A stretch of 64,000 nt of DNA from assembly GCF_013373865.1 (NCBI RefSeq), contig NC_050476.1:6990501-7054500 (forward strand), given 5' to 3'. Below, piece after piece: positions 23,635 to 35,417 of the stretch. This DNA comes from Monomorium pharaonis (taxonomy: Eukaryota; Arthropoda; Insecta; Hymenoptera; Formicidae). The notes beneath the pieces were generated by a model that saw nothing but the letters and a program-made list of their open reading frames with translations, was not told where the DNA came from and made no database searches. Numbering within the stretch: position 1 is the stretch's first letter; each line of letters starts with the position of its first letter. Made by a program: the position numbers and the translations under genes.

Positions 23635-26600
23635 CTATGATGGTTGAAGAGAACCAGTACCTAACAATACGTCGAAGCACACGTTACACACGCGTACCGG
23701 CTTGTTCAAACCAAATTTCAAGATCGGTACATCCTGACCAGAACACTTGCTACACAAAATTCGTCCACAATGCCGGCTAAAAAAAAAGAAGGGAAATGAG
23801 ATATATGTCTGAGGAACAATATTGAGGAATCAATAATTCAATTTTAATTATTAAAAGAATTTGACAGTACCAATGATGCTTCCGCATTGTGAGAGAAAAT
23901 TTTGTCCCACACTCCAAGCAGCAATCTTTATCGGACCATGGCGCTTCTTGCGTCAAGGAATCTAACAGTCTATATAATAGCTGTTTTGTCGCTACTTGAT
24001 AGTTGAAGATCGTAATTCCATCTTTATTCATTGAACCTAGGCATGCTCCGGCTTTCACTAGTGTTCTACAAAGATTGCCATTGCCCTTCATGTACGCAAT
24101 CAACAACGGCGTGTTTCCATCCAAATCTAAAATAGAAGTTTAGTAATATATACACACACAAGCATGTAATATACAATTTAAACTGCAACATTCTTTAAAA
24201 TAACTTCATCATTTTTTTCTTCGCACCTGCATTATTAACAGGATATTGTGACATGCATTCTAAAAACAGATCGCATATCGTCGCAGCATTATCCCTTGCG
24301 CATCTGGCTAGCTCGTGCAGAGGATTGCGACCCTTGAGATTCATTGCTTCCGCATCTAACGTGCACTCAGTCAACAATGTTCGCACCACCGACACGTGAC
24401 CCTCTCTCACAGCTACGTGCAACGCGTTATCGCCATCCGCGTTTACCGCATCAAAGTTAATGTTATTCTACGTATATAGTATATCGAAATTAGGACATGT
24501 CTACTGATTCGGTGTGTTTGGCACACATTGGATAGTTTCCGCCTTACTTGCAATAACGCGGAGACGACAGCGGCATGTCCCGCCTTGGCTGCCACGTGCA
24601 ATGCGGTGTTCCTATTTGCATCTGTATCGTTGACGCGAGCGCCCGCCAGAATCAAACTTCGCACCAACATCTCGTTTCCGGACATGGCTGCGAGATGTAA
24701 GGGAGGCGTTTGCGTAACGTCATGTATTCTTGAGTTTACGTCTACCTGGAAAAAAAAAGATGGCTGGCTGCAGATACTGACTTCACACAACGAACCAATT
24801 ACGTAAATTAAATGCAGTACTTGTATTGAGAGTAAAAATAGAATGCTCTCCATGTCACCCTTCTGTATGGCAGTGTGCAAGAAGTTTCTGCCTTTATTGT
24901 CATATTGCTCAGCGGCCTTAGGTAATCTCTCTAATATTGCTTGTGCGGCTTTGTTGTTGCGAACTGTCAGGGCAGTGGCGAAAGGCGTTAATCCCTTTTT
25001 ATCCCTCTTATTCAGATCTATACTTGGATGGCATAGTAAAAGAGAAATAATTTGCGAATGCTGATTCTGTATAGCCACATGCACAGGTGTTTTTCCTTCT
25101 GCGTCACGAGCATTTACATCGGCTCCGTGCTCGATGAGCGTTTGAACGACTTGTTCCAGTCCCCATTGACAACACAAATGTAACGGCGTGCACTCATCTC
25201 TTGCCTCGTCTCCGCCAGCACCGTCTGGACCAGGTCGTCTTGGAGCATTCAAGTCACATCCGCTGCGAAATAATAAATAGTCGTTGAGAGAAAATGTAAA
25301 AAAGACATTAATATTTAAAATATTTTAAATTAGCTCTTTTTATAAATCAAATATATCTCCGTCATAATGCAGCTTATAAGAGTACATTTATAGTTTTTAA
25401 AATATTTTTTCTTGCTGGTGTAATCTTTGTTTTTCGTTTTTCCCAAATGAAAAAATTTATACCTTCTGATCAGAAATTGTGCGATATCCTCTTTGTTATC
25501 GTCGATCGCTCTATGTAACAACGTTTGTTGACAGCCGTCGGGACCCGGACCCCAACAATCTGTGTCCGCTCCGTGTTTAACCAAGATCGATGCGGTATCT
25601 TCTTGATCAGAGTCCAAAGCATCCCACAACGGGCATCCTATTGAAGTGTCTACGCCTCGCCTGCAAAGAGCTTCTACTACTTCGCCCAGTCTGCAGTGTA
25701 CGCACAATTGTAACGGCGTTTCTCCATTGGCTGTTCTGTACATATAACAAAATACAATTGTTAATAGGATTAAGATTGCAAGTAAATATCTGTAAGTTTT
25801 ATTAAACTCACTTTGCATTCATGTCAGCACCATTTTCTAACAGAAATATTGCCGTAGCTGAATCCTCTTTTAGTATCGCTTGATGTAATAATGTCAGGCC
25901 TTCTTCGTTGCGCTCATTTACGTCCGCTCCAGCTTTTATCAGAGCCAGCACGATATCTTTGCCCTTCTTGAACGGTGCCTTTATAGCCAAACTGAGAGGT
26001 GTCTCGTTCGCGTTGTTCTTAATAGCTAACTGCGAATCCAAGCTCGTAGCGTCCAGTAGTTCGACGACTATGTCGGTATATAGATTCATAATGGCGAAAT
26101 GAATTGGTGCGTCGCCAGTGGAAAGGGTAATGACATCGGTCGGTAGCCCGTTCTTTAAAAGTGCACGAGTTAAATCCTTTAAACCAACCCTACACACTTC
26201 GTGTAGTATCGTGAAGCCTTCGTTGTTGGTTTTCGTTAAATTATTACTACAATATTCTACTAAGAATAACGCCGCCTCCTCTCTACGTTCTCGCGTCAAG
26301 ATGTGAAGCAACGTGTCTCCAGTAACATCGTACGTTGGATTCGGTATAGCACCCTTGATCAGCAATTTCGACGCAAAGTTCTCGTTGAAGGGTTCCATTT
26401 TCATCGCGAAACACAATGGCGTGTCGTCCTCGTTCGTAGTTTGATCTACATCTATATTCTTTGCCGCGAGTAACAGATCGAACAGCATCTCGTTTTTTTC
26501 AGAGATACAGCTGTGAAGCGCAGTCCTTTAAAAAAGTTAGAGACAAAAAAATTATAATCAAGAAAGATGAGAAAGGAATAGTATTTTAATAGTACTTTTG

Positions 26601-29600
26601 TTACAAAAGCTATTAATTTCATTCTATTTCGAATTTTATCAAATAATAGCTTTTATATTACTCAAATATTTAGCTTTTTTATTACTTGAAGCATACATTA
26701 AAAGCTAAAAAATTTTAAAGCATAGCGTTAATATAAATTTACCATCCTCTGTGGTCTTGCAAATTTGGATCGATTCCCGCTTGGAGTAGTCTCGATCCAA
26801 CCGCCAGCATGTTTTCCGTATTGTGCTTCGCCACTAAATGCAAGGCGGTGCAACCCTCTAATTGTTTAAGGTGCGTCGCGTTCTTCGCGTCCTCGTTAAT
26901 TTTCACAGCCTCGCACAACTTTTGCACGCTGCCGTTATTCTCCAGCTGCTCGATTATGAACTCGGACGAGTAGGAGTCTCCCTTCAAGATAGCTGAATGA
27001 AGGAGAGAAAGACCCCTCGAGTCTTTCGCGCTCAGATTCGCTCCATGTTCGACGAGGGTGCGCGCCAAGGATGGCTGGCGAGTTTTCAGAGCAACCTCCA
27101 GAGCTGTTTCTCCCTTGTGATCCACAGCGTTGACCGCTTTCGGAAGCTAACAGAAATAATAGCAAACGTTATATCATCAAGAAAGAAAAAATTCATTTTT
27201 TTACCTTAAAAAACAATTTAAAGATTATATGTAAAAAATGATATAATTTCAAAGCTTGCAGAAGTTGCATTTTATTGCAAAAGGTTTTTTATATTATAAA
27301 TCTTACTATATAAGTATTTTATTATAATAAAAATTATTTAAAAGCTGACGTAATAATTAAATTGATCTGCATTTTAAAGAAATGTAATTTAAAATAGTCC
27401 TTTAAATATTGTAATTTGTCAATAGAGTTACAGTCGTAGTAACAACCGCAGAAAGAACTGAGGTTTGAGAGCCACTGTCATCCGCGCGCGATACGCGCGC
27501 TCGCGCGTACCGTGCGTGTGTGCACGCGCTGGAATGGCACGGATGATATCGGGTCAGCGTAAAAAAGTGGAGGAAGTATGGAGATTATTTTCTGATATAC
27601 ATAGGAGGCTGAGTGTTGGAGTACCGTCGAGGCGGATGACGTGGCCCCTGCGGTACGACGCCCAGCAGCCGACCGCATTCGGCTGTCGACCACTGTCGAC
27701 CAGTCGTCATTCCATGCATTGCCGAGCGACGCGGGGATCCTGCAACGGTGTCATCATCGTGGTGCGAAATACGTCGTTACAATGCATCGTTACGCAAACG
27801 GCAAGACTCTGTGATAGGTCGACATTGTTTGTCCGCCGCTCTATTTGGCGGTGAACATCGATATGCCAGTGCATATTAATTAATTAGGGAATAATGAGAC
27901 CGGAAAATTCCGATTTGGAAACTTCATGTGGACACGGGGGATTCACCCATCGGTGAAATCTAGCGGTCCTCAACGTGTCTCAAATCGGAAATCTATCGAC
28001 ACGATTGCAGGAGCGATTATCTAAAATTGTTCGGGGTTTTTAATTTCGTGCACGAGGTTATTTTGGTGAAACATCTGGGCGATATCTTCTATCTTAAATG
28101 GTTGGTGAAAGTTTAATCCTGAAGAGAAATGAAGAAAAATTTTATGTTAATCTAAATATTGTTTCAGATTCTATCATTATAACTGGAGCGATCGAGTAAA
28201 TACCTCATTACTCAAGTGATAATTATTCCTTGATGGAATACAAATAATATTACAAATAAAATGTACAAATTAAAGCCAAGTCTGCAGATTTTGATACTAT
28301 GTATTCTATTTGCTTGTATGCTTCTTTTTATATTAACAACATGTAATAACAAAGTCGAGACTGTGAGATTAACATCTTGAAATTTATAGGCGTTTCACAA
28401 GTACGGGCAGAAGGTATTTCGTGTTTCAAGTGTCTTACAACAGTCATAAATGAAAATGACTCAGATCGGCTTTGTTCCCATTTCGATGGAAGTGCAAAAT
28501 TCCAGGTGTTTTGCCCAACATCAACGCTTTGTATGAAGAGAACCGTTCAGTATCAATCTAAAAGTAAGCAGACCATCGTTCGCGAGCGTTATCGTTAGGA
28601 AATAAGCAAAAGCATTATTTATTATACATTTGGACTTCTTCTCCTTTCAGCGTCTATAGTGACCACTGTTCAACGAGGTTGCGCGCCACAGAATTATATT
28701 TTTAAAATTTATAATGACGCTGATAACAAATGGTATGATAAGGAGGAGGTGATAACGTCCGCTTATGACGAGGGTTGCTTTACTGGAGAACATAGAGGTG
28801 CACCTAGTCGCCCACCCGAATACTGTTTCTGTAGTTTTCACTTGTGCAATTCATCCCCTCCACAAATCGAAATGTTTAGCAAACTGTGTGGGATGATATT
28901 AGCGCTGATAATTATAAGATTGTTGTAAAACTTTATAGTTTATAGCACGCAATTATGTGTTATTTAACAGAAAGTGCAATTCATACAAAAGTTTCATGAC
29001 AAATCTTTTCTATTAATTACGAAAGTGTAGAGATCCTTCATGACAAATTGCAAATATCATATCATATCAAGAGACATGGTAGTAGCTTGCGCCAAGTAAA
29101 TGCACAGTGCAAGACCGACCGTGTTTAATACATACTGTAGTCTATAATATACTCTAATATGAATTACAAACTTATTTTCTAAAACTGTTATACATATAAA
29201 ATAATTTATTCTTAATTTTCTGCTTGTGAATATCTCTATTTTGGAATAATATATGCTTTTAAATGAAAAAAATCTTTCCTGGTCAATTATCTTATTAAAG
29301 CTAATAATTGGAACGTTTCTTGAATTTAGAAAATGTATATTGCCAATAAACATCAAAAGATAAAAGTCTATTGGCATTGATTGCTAATCTTTCATATAAA
29401 TTTAATGTCTGAAGTTTGCCACAGTTTTTTAATAAATGCGAGAGGTCAGAAGAAACAAAAATACTCTAATGTGAGATCTTTAATTTATAGCAAAAAATAT
29501 TTATCTGCATTTATGTATAAGCAAGAACTAGCAAAACAATTATTTATCTTATTACTTATCTTATTATCTTAAATATTCATCAACAAAGCATGCTTTGTGC

Positions 29601-30891
29601 ATGCAAGTACTTAACATTCAAACTCGAGCTGTGAACATACCACATTAAAATATTTAATCATATTTAAGTAATATGGACAAATTATATTAAATCCTTGTAC
29701 TTTAACAGTACGATATTTTCATATTTTGTTCATATATATATTGTATGAATTATGCAAATATTTATGTATCACAACAGCTAACTCAAATTACCAAAAATAA
29801 AATTTACTTCAATGCATCATTTTTGGCTTTTTAATAGATGCAAAAAGACAGAAGAAGAGATCTTACCTCAGCGTTATGTTCCACCAGGTACAGAAATACA
29901 ACGTCTTCGCGCATCAAGCGTACCGCTGCGTGCAAAGGATATTTACTCTTGGTCTGCAGTAACTTGTACAGGAGAGAACCTGGCATTTCCTTGAAGTCCT
30001 CGCCTGTCAGATCTTCCTACAGATATACAAGCATTTTAGATATAAATCTAACAGCGTCAATCTACAACCCTTGAACCTTACCCAGTGTGCTGAGATTAAA
30101 GAGCTGCAATGCTCCTTCAATTTCAGAGTACCCAGTTCCTCGGCAGCTGAGTACAATCCTACACAATTCTTCAAGCCCACTGTCCCAATCAGATACCTCT
30201 CGCACTGATCTACCAATTCGGACAACTGGAAACCAGCAGCCGCTTTCATCAAATCCAACGTTAGGTGTTCCTGGGATATCTTGCTGGTGTAAATCCATTT
30301 CAACAGCACCAACGCAACGGCGCTGCTTAAATTGCTCCAATCTGAAAACGATCGTAACAAGGTAATTATTTTAATGTAACAATGTATTACGGTGAGAAAG
30401 AGAAATATAAATAAATCTAATTATAAGTGAAATCTAACCTAAAACAGTCTTCTCGACGAGAGCCGCGTCGCTGAAGAAATCAGTCCTGGCAGACAGAACG
30501 AATTTATGCGCCGGTATCTCTTGGTCGATCAATTTTATACTTATATCACTGAAAAAAAAAACATTTTTTGAATCACACTTACTGATTTTGTTATTGTTGT
30601 TACAAGGGAAATCAGGTTATATAAACGCGAAAGGCCTACCTGTAACGGTGCTGACAGTACAAGGATGCCACCGTCGCCAGAAGCCGGCCGACAAATCCGC
30701 CCTCCTGCTTCTCGGCCGTGGCGACGGCGTATTCTCGCTGCAGTTCCGCGTTCGCGTTGTACAAATTGACATACTGTTCCCGCAGCAGGGACAGGTGTTG
30801 CTGCCATTTCTGCGCCTCCGTGGGATCCTCTGAAATGATCGGTGGCCGTGCAGGATGAACTCGTCGACAAACACGGCGAGAACTTACCCAT
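23635..30891 (-). CDS. ANKFY1: Ankyrin repeat and FYVE domain protein 1 (Rabankyrin-5)
   Basis: Thirteen coding exons (30891-30888, 30829-30640, 30548-30439, 30341-30082, 30016-29867, 27146-26743, 26525-25812, 25735-25463, 25262-24821, 24745-24548, 24467-24227, 24126-23871, 23776-23635) join in phase to 1,127 residues; human ANKFY1 has about 1,169. It is a Rab5 effector on early endosomes and macropinosomes. Order of domains: a short coiled-coil N-terminus (QKWQQHLSLLREQYVNLYNA), a BTB domain (SDISIKLIDQEIPAHKFVLS onward, about residues 65-165), some twenty ankyrin repeats, and a C-terminal FYVE domain with the PI3P-binding RKHHCRHCG and paired zinc cysteines. The first coding exon holds only ATGG; this start is chosen because it splices in phase into the conserved N-terminus. 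The 2.7-kb intron 5 contains a separate gene on the other strand. Confidence 0.95.
27465..27860 (+). promoter_or_regulatory. CpG-rich block, probable promoter of the nested Ly6 gene
   Basis: A sharp rise in GC and CpG inside an AT-rich intron, including CGCGCGCGATACGCGCGCTC. It lies about 400-800 bases upstream of the Ly6 start codon. Open frames on both strands here are Arg/Ser-rich and look like CpG artefacts. The assignment as promoter is inference from composition and position. Confidence 0.4.
28261..28928 (+). CDS. Ly6/three-finger GPI-anchored protein
   Basis: Three exons (28261-28342, 28390-28563, 28651-28928) give 177 residues. Residues 8-35 form a hydrophobic signal peptide, and a hydrophobic C-terminal tail (LCGMILALIIIRLL) fits a GPI-anchor signal. 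The mature part has ten cysteines in the Ly6/uPAR pattern: CFKC, LCSH, FCP, LCM, RGC, EGC, YCFC and the closing LCN. Such proteins sit on the outer cell surface; insect relatives act in septate junctions (boudin, crooked, coiled) or modulate channels (quiver/sleepless). Which of these is nearest cannot be told by eye. The gene lies entirely within an ANKFY1 intron on the opposite strand. The first donor (T|GTAATA) was chosen because it keeps the frame into GVSQVRAEG-type sequence. Confidence 0.82.
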
Positions 30892-32320
30892 GACCGGGAA
30901 GAAGGAGAGACAGGAGACGTCTGTCACGTTCGACGTTTCGAGTTTGGTGCGGCGATCCGATGCACGACAATATTGCTCGTGGCGCGGACCCGCCGCGCAT
31001 TAACGCACGCTCATTGGCACGCGCACCGAACCCGTTGGCGAGGAAAGAAGGAAAAGAGGCCGAAGAAAAAACGAAGGAAACTACGTTCCGAAGCGTAGCG
31101 GCGCTGACGAGATTCCGAGGTCCGAGGGGAGGATCGTCGGGATTCGCGGGAGAACGCAGAACGCCGCCGCTACACCGCACGTGTGTCACACGTACATACA
31201 TGCAATAATGCATACGCCCACGACATTGCATCGTACGCCACAGTCCGCACATGCACATTGATGCATGCACGTCAGTCATGTCAGACAGAAAGAGAAAGAG
31301 AGAGCGACGATTTCAAATCTCCTTTCTCCTTCTCTTGATAATAAATTTCCAAGGATTTTTGCACATCGCTTCTGCTCGGTTTCTGCGTATAGATAATAAA
31401 AAGGAATGCAGTGGAGATCGCGTGCGTGGAAGTGCGTGGAAGAGAACGCTAGAAACGAGTGCATTTGCGAGCAAGGACAAAGAGACGCGGAGAACAGAGG
31501 GGCGGCAATTAGTTAATGGACTTTAAATTTGTAACAAGGCCGTATCTCGATTGAAGCGATATAAATCGTTTTGCGAGATTACTAGGGCTGGTTTTCACGG
31601 GCGATAAAATTTGGAATCGAAATTCGAACACTGAACCAACTTATCTTACTCAGATATAAAAAAAAAATTTTTTTAATATATGAAACCTTCGTGGAAATTG
31701 GAATTAACAAGTCCATATTCCAGATAATCAATGTTTTACTTTAATTTCTGAGAAATGCGTTTTTTTTTTCTTAAACAGGCGAGATTAGATACATAAAGCA
31801 TAAAGTAATAAATACAAAATTTAGACTGATAAGATATCTCACAACACCGCTATCCAGATCTTAACTCATTTCCGTTTAAAAAGAGACAAATATATCTTTA
31901 AGAAATATATTTAAATAAAAAAAATATTTAAATTTTCGCGATTTATTATTAGATATAATATTACCCAGAGAGAACAAATAAAGTCCATCAATTAATGTCT
32001 CAGATGTTTAATAGAAGTTTATTATATAATAGATGTTTATTAGATAATAGAAATTTTTTTCTCTCTGGGTATCACTTATTACAACACCTACTTAATTCTC
32101 TAATACAACTTGATGATTAAAACAAATTGCGATATTTATTCACAAATGTTCAGTCATTGTCTTAAATTAACAACCTTATATCACATAATCATCGTCATCG
32201 AGCGGTAAAACATTTGTAACAACAACTTAACGCTAATGGTAACGTGCACTTTTGTTTCACGTTTTCATTTGGTTGCGATCGTATTGTCGTTTTTAGAAAG
32301 AATAATTTTAATACTGTTGT
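30892..32320. other. ANKFY1 promoter and spacer to the sugar transporter
   Basis: From 30892 to about 31210 the DNA is CpG-rich and probably contains the ANKFY1 5' UTR and start site. Its open frames on both strands are Arg/Ala-rich and not convincing. From 31500 on it is AT-rich and includes a small inverted-repeat element. The right end is the transporter's 3' UTR. Confidence 0.5.
31973..32070. mobile_element. Small inverted-repeat element, 98 bp
   Basis: The ends are exact 12-bp inverted copies: ACCCAGAGAGAA on the left and TTCTCTCTGGGT on the right, with AT-rich sequence between them. It looks like a short MITE relic, but the repeats are short and no target duplication is clear. Confidence 0.5.
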
Positions 32321-33812
32321 TTACACCAAAAGCTTTCCACTTTCCACAGACTCTCTGGGCTGAGCGTTCTGTACAGGATTTCTCGAATACAAAATAACAG
32401 CAAAGCTCACCATAGCTATTGAAACAATGGTGTTCGTGCTAATAGGTATGCTAAATAAAAACCAGCACAGCACCGCAGTAAAAACCAATTCTACCGCGCT
32501 GGCAAAGGTTTTTAGTATAGAGTTCAAAGTCTTCAGGAAAAAACTTGTTATTATTCCGACGAGTGAATTGTTTAGCATAATCAATATTACTTTCGGCTGC
32601 AGAAACGTATTGATCTCGACGTTGCTCAGCATTTCACTGGCGCCGTTCGTAAATATACTTAGCAGAATGATCGCTGCGACGTTACATAAAATGCTGTCGA
32701 TGTACATAAATACATTCTGTATAAAAATGTCGATGTCCGCGCCCTGTCGTTTCAACAAGTACTCGTTATATACACCAGCCAAGCAGGAGCATGTTGTCTG
32801 TAAAATAAGACGTTTTTTTCAGAGAATAATCGTGCCTTTCTACTGACATGGATAACGACGATAGGTGACTCACTTGTACAAGAATTAGAAGTAGAAAAAT
32901 ATCTACGTGGAATTCCGTGCCAAGGACGTGGGCGTCGAGGTGTTTTACCATGCAGCCGACTGTCAGGATCACTAGGGAAAACCACTGGGTCGTAGATAAC
33001 TTTTTTCTAAAAATGACCTAAAAGAAATCAGAATATTTTTACGTCACTTCTCTGGTGTTGTTTCTTTGTACATGAAAACAATCAGTACCTGAAAGATGAT
33101 TCCCGTAAGTACAACGCGGAGCTGTAGGAGAACATAGTAAGTTGTGGGGTCGAATCTAGCCAAATTGACAAACGCTAGATTGTTGTAGAGGCAATATAAA
33201 AGCGCGGGTATCATATACAGCAGAAGCACTAAAAATTCACAGTTTTCAGTATTTTTTGAGTCATGCTTTAGACATTTATATTGTGTTACCATAAATTCTC
33301 TATCTCCATTTTCAAACTCACCTTTTTTGTTCCTCCTTGTCTCCTGGAAAAGAGTCAGGATACTATTGCTGCAAATTAAGATTAATTAATGGATTAAGAA
33401 AATTTATCTGATTAACTGTATACAAATTGTGAACTTTTCAATTGTTTTGCTTACTCTTTGCAGTAAAGTACCGTGGATATGACTAACTTTAGAACTTCTG
33501 TCATCAATACAACTGCTACAATATTATATTCGTAGCGGCCACTTCTTTGAGACCATGTCACAAGAATACCTGCAGCAGATTATCACAATCTGATGATTTT
33601 CATAACCACATCGTGTATCACAACTATTTAATCAATAAATTTTGTTTTCTCTCATTTTTCTTATTGTTGTAACACAAGAGAGATGAGAGAACTGCTTACA
33701 AATAATTATGTGATCAAGTGATACCTTGATTTATAAAGAGAGCTATGTAGGAGACGAAGATGACAGGACTCCATCTTCCTGGGAACAATTCACTCCAGTT
33801 TATTCCTCCCAT
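32321..33812 (-). CDS. senju: Golgi nucleotide-sugar transporter, senju/SLC35A type
   Basis: Six exons (33812-33725, 33569-33455, 33368-33322, 33228-33089, 33017-32874, 32797-32321) give 336 residues, the usual length for a ten-helix SLC35 transporter. These proteins exchange UDP-sugars for UMP across the Golgi membrane. Visible landmarks are NQGILVTWSQRSGRYEYN, VVLMTEVLKLVIS, PALLYCLYNNLAFVNLARFD with PTTYYVLLQLRVVLTGI, and CSCLAGVYNEYLLKRQG, which are the conserved helices of the UDP-galactose/CMP-sialate group. Among insect members it looks nearest to senju (UDP-galactose transporter); true substrate is inferred. The tail after the last helix is short (SRNPVQNAQPRESVESGKLL). Confident on family, less on substrate. 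Confidence 0.85.
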
Positions 33813-34143
33813 TCTTCGTTCTTTTCTGACTGTTTCAGTTTGAGCAATTTTGGCACATTATGTTTGACAGTCATTCCTCCTCCAATTTGTACATCGCACG
33901 CACGTATGGCAGCGCGCACTGGCACTGGCAGCGCCTGGCAGGCAGTCTGGCAAAGGCCGGAATCGGACCGGATACGGTGGATACTGGTTGATACCAACAC
34001 ATCAACTCTCCACGCATATGTGAGTGTACGTCTCAATAAATGTATGTATATATATATATATCACGCCATGTTCCCGTTAGCCGCGTGTTAATTCTGTTAT
34101 TGTATATATTTATCGCAAAAAAGTATTTATTGCTTCAAAACAT

Positions 34144-34210
34144 GGAATTATGCATAAACAAATACATATAATGTAATGAATTATGCATAAACAAATATAT
34201 ATAATGTAAT
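34144..34210. repeat. Tandem duplication of about 34 bp
   Basis: Two adjacent units of GAATTATGCATAAACAAATA+CATATAATGTAAT type differ by about one base. Confidence 0.8.
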
Positions 34211-34454
34211 TACAAAATTAAATCTTTTTTTCGGCAAGAAACATTTTCTTGGATAATTTTTAAATATTTTGTTTTTGGTAGAATAGAAATAAGAGACATT
34301 TTATTATAGAGTATGAATTACCATTATCGCATCTAACACGCTGAATATAAATTTTGATGATAACGTATCAGTGAGAGATATCAGCCATATGAGATATCAG
34401 CCTTTAAGTTAACCAATTATTTTCACTAGCATTTTCTAATCTATATAGGAAAAA

Positions 34455-34456
<2 letters not shown>

Positions 34457-34498
<42 letters not shown>

Positions 34499-34507
34499 GT
34501 GTGTGTA
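34457..34507. repeat. TA then TG microsatellite
   Basis: About 38 bases of pure AT/TA units run directly into GTGTGTGTG. Confidence 0.9.
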
Positions 34508-35417
34508 CATATATACATGTATCTCACACAAAAACTCTGTTTCTATAAATTACATTTAAATTACAAAGTATATTATGTAATTATATATATGTATGTAAGT
34601 TTTTTAGTTCTCTTTCTCTCATAGCATTTTTCTCTTCTTCAAAATTGCCAGATTGGAAGATTTTAAAAAAATTTGATTTTTTGTATATCACAAGAAAGTT
34701 TTTAGGATAAAAAGTTAAAAAATTTTTCCTAAGGAAAGAAAATGTAAAGATTTATAGTATTTGTTAGGAACTATATTGATTTATTTATAATACATAAATT
34801 TTTTAATATTATTTATTAGAATTTTTTATTATTATTTATTAGAAATATTTATAACTTGACAACACTGCTCTTCCTACAGAATCCTAGTCTAATCGATCTA
34901 ATAAAGTCTTAACTAATGTTAGTACTGCGAAAATTTTATGCAAATTGTTACACAGCAAAGGTTTGAAGGCCTTTAGATGTTTCTATTAGAAATCTAATGC
35001 ATTCTCTTGTTTAGCTTTAACAATATAATTACATATAAACATGAATTACAAAGTTATGAACGCATTGGTTTTTAGGTCAGTCATACTGTTATAATATTTA
35101 AAAAAGTTGAATATATCTAAATAAAAGTAAAATCATTATATAAAAAAAAGATAGGTCATAAATTTATCTGTTCATAATAATTAAATTATAATTTCCCCAC
35201 AAATGTAAAAAAAATTCTCACTCAACATCTAAATTTCAATAATTATATGTAATGCAATAGAAAATAAACGAATAATTATTTCAATAAATAATAACTATAC
35301 AAAAAATCAAATACAATGTTTATATCGAATTTTTTTTTAAGAAAATTGCTCGCCATAAAACTTAATAATATATGTACATTAGTGTAAAATGGTTCTGTAA
35401 AATACGTATCTATAATA

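Larger units (their letters stand above)
27147..29866. other. ANKFY1 intron 5, host of a nested gene
   Basis: The largest ANKFY1 intron. From 27147 to 27430 and from 28940 to 29866 it is AT-rich with no recognised gene; 27465-27860 is CpG-rich, and 28261-28928 holds a Ly6-type gene on the plus strand. Confidence 0.7.
33813..35417. other. Spacer between sugar transporter and TBC1D23
   Basis: The left 200 bases hold the transporter promoter. The rest is AT-rich, with a tandem duplication at 34144-34210, a TA/TG array at 34457-34507 and the TBC1D23 3' UTR. No gene was recognised. Confidence 0.5.

Noticed and set aside
27465..27854. 129-codon open frame in the ANKFY1 intron
   Set aside because: It is Arg/Cys/Thr-rich, in a CpG island with an equally long frame on the other strand, and shows no family features. 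More likely a promoter.
29588..29606. Short perfect palindrome ACAAAGCATGCTTTGT in ANKFY1 intron 5
   Set aside because: A 16-base palindrome alone in AT-rich intron DNA is weak evidence for a site or element.
30884..31279. 131-codon minus-strand frame upstream of ANKFY1
   Set aside because: It covers the CpG-rich 5' UTR and start region; the composition is promoter-like and the plus strand is open too.
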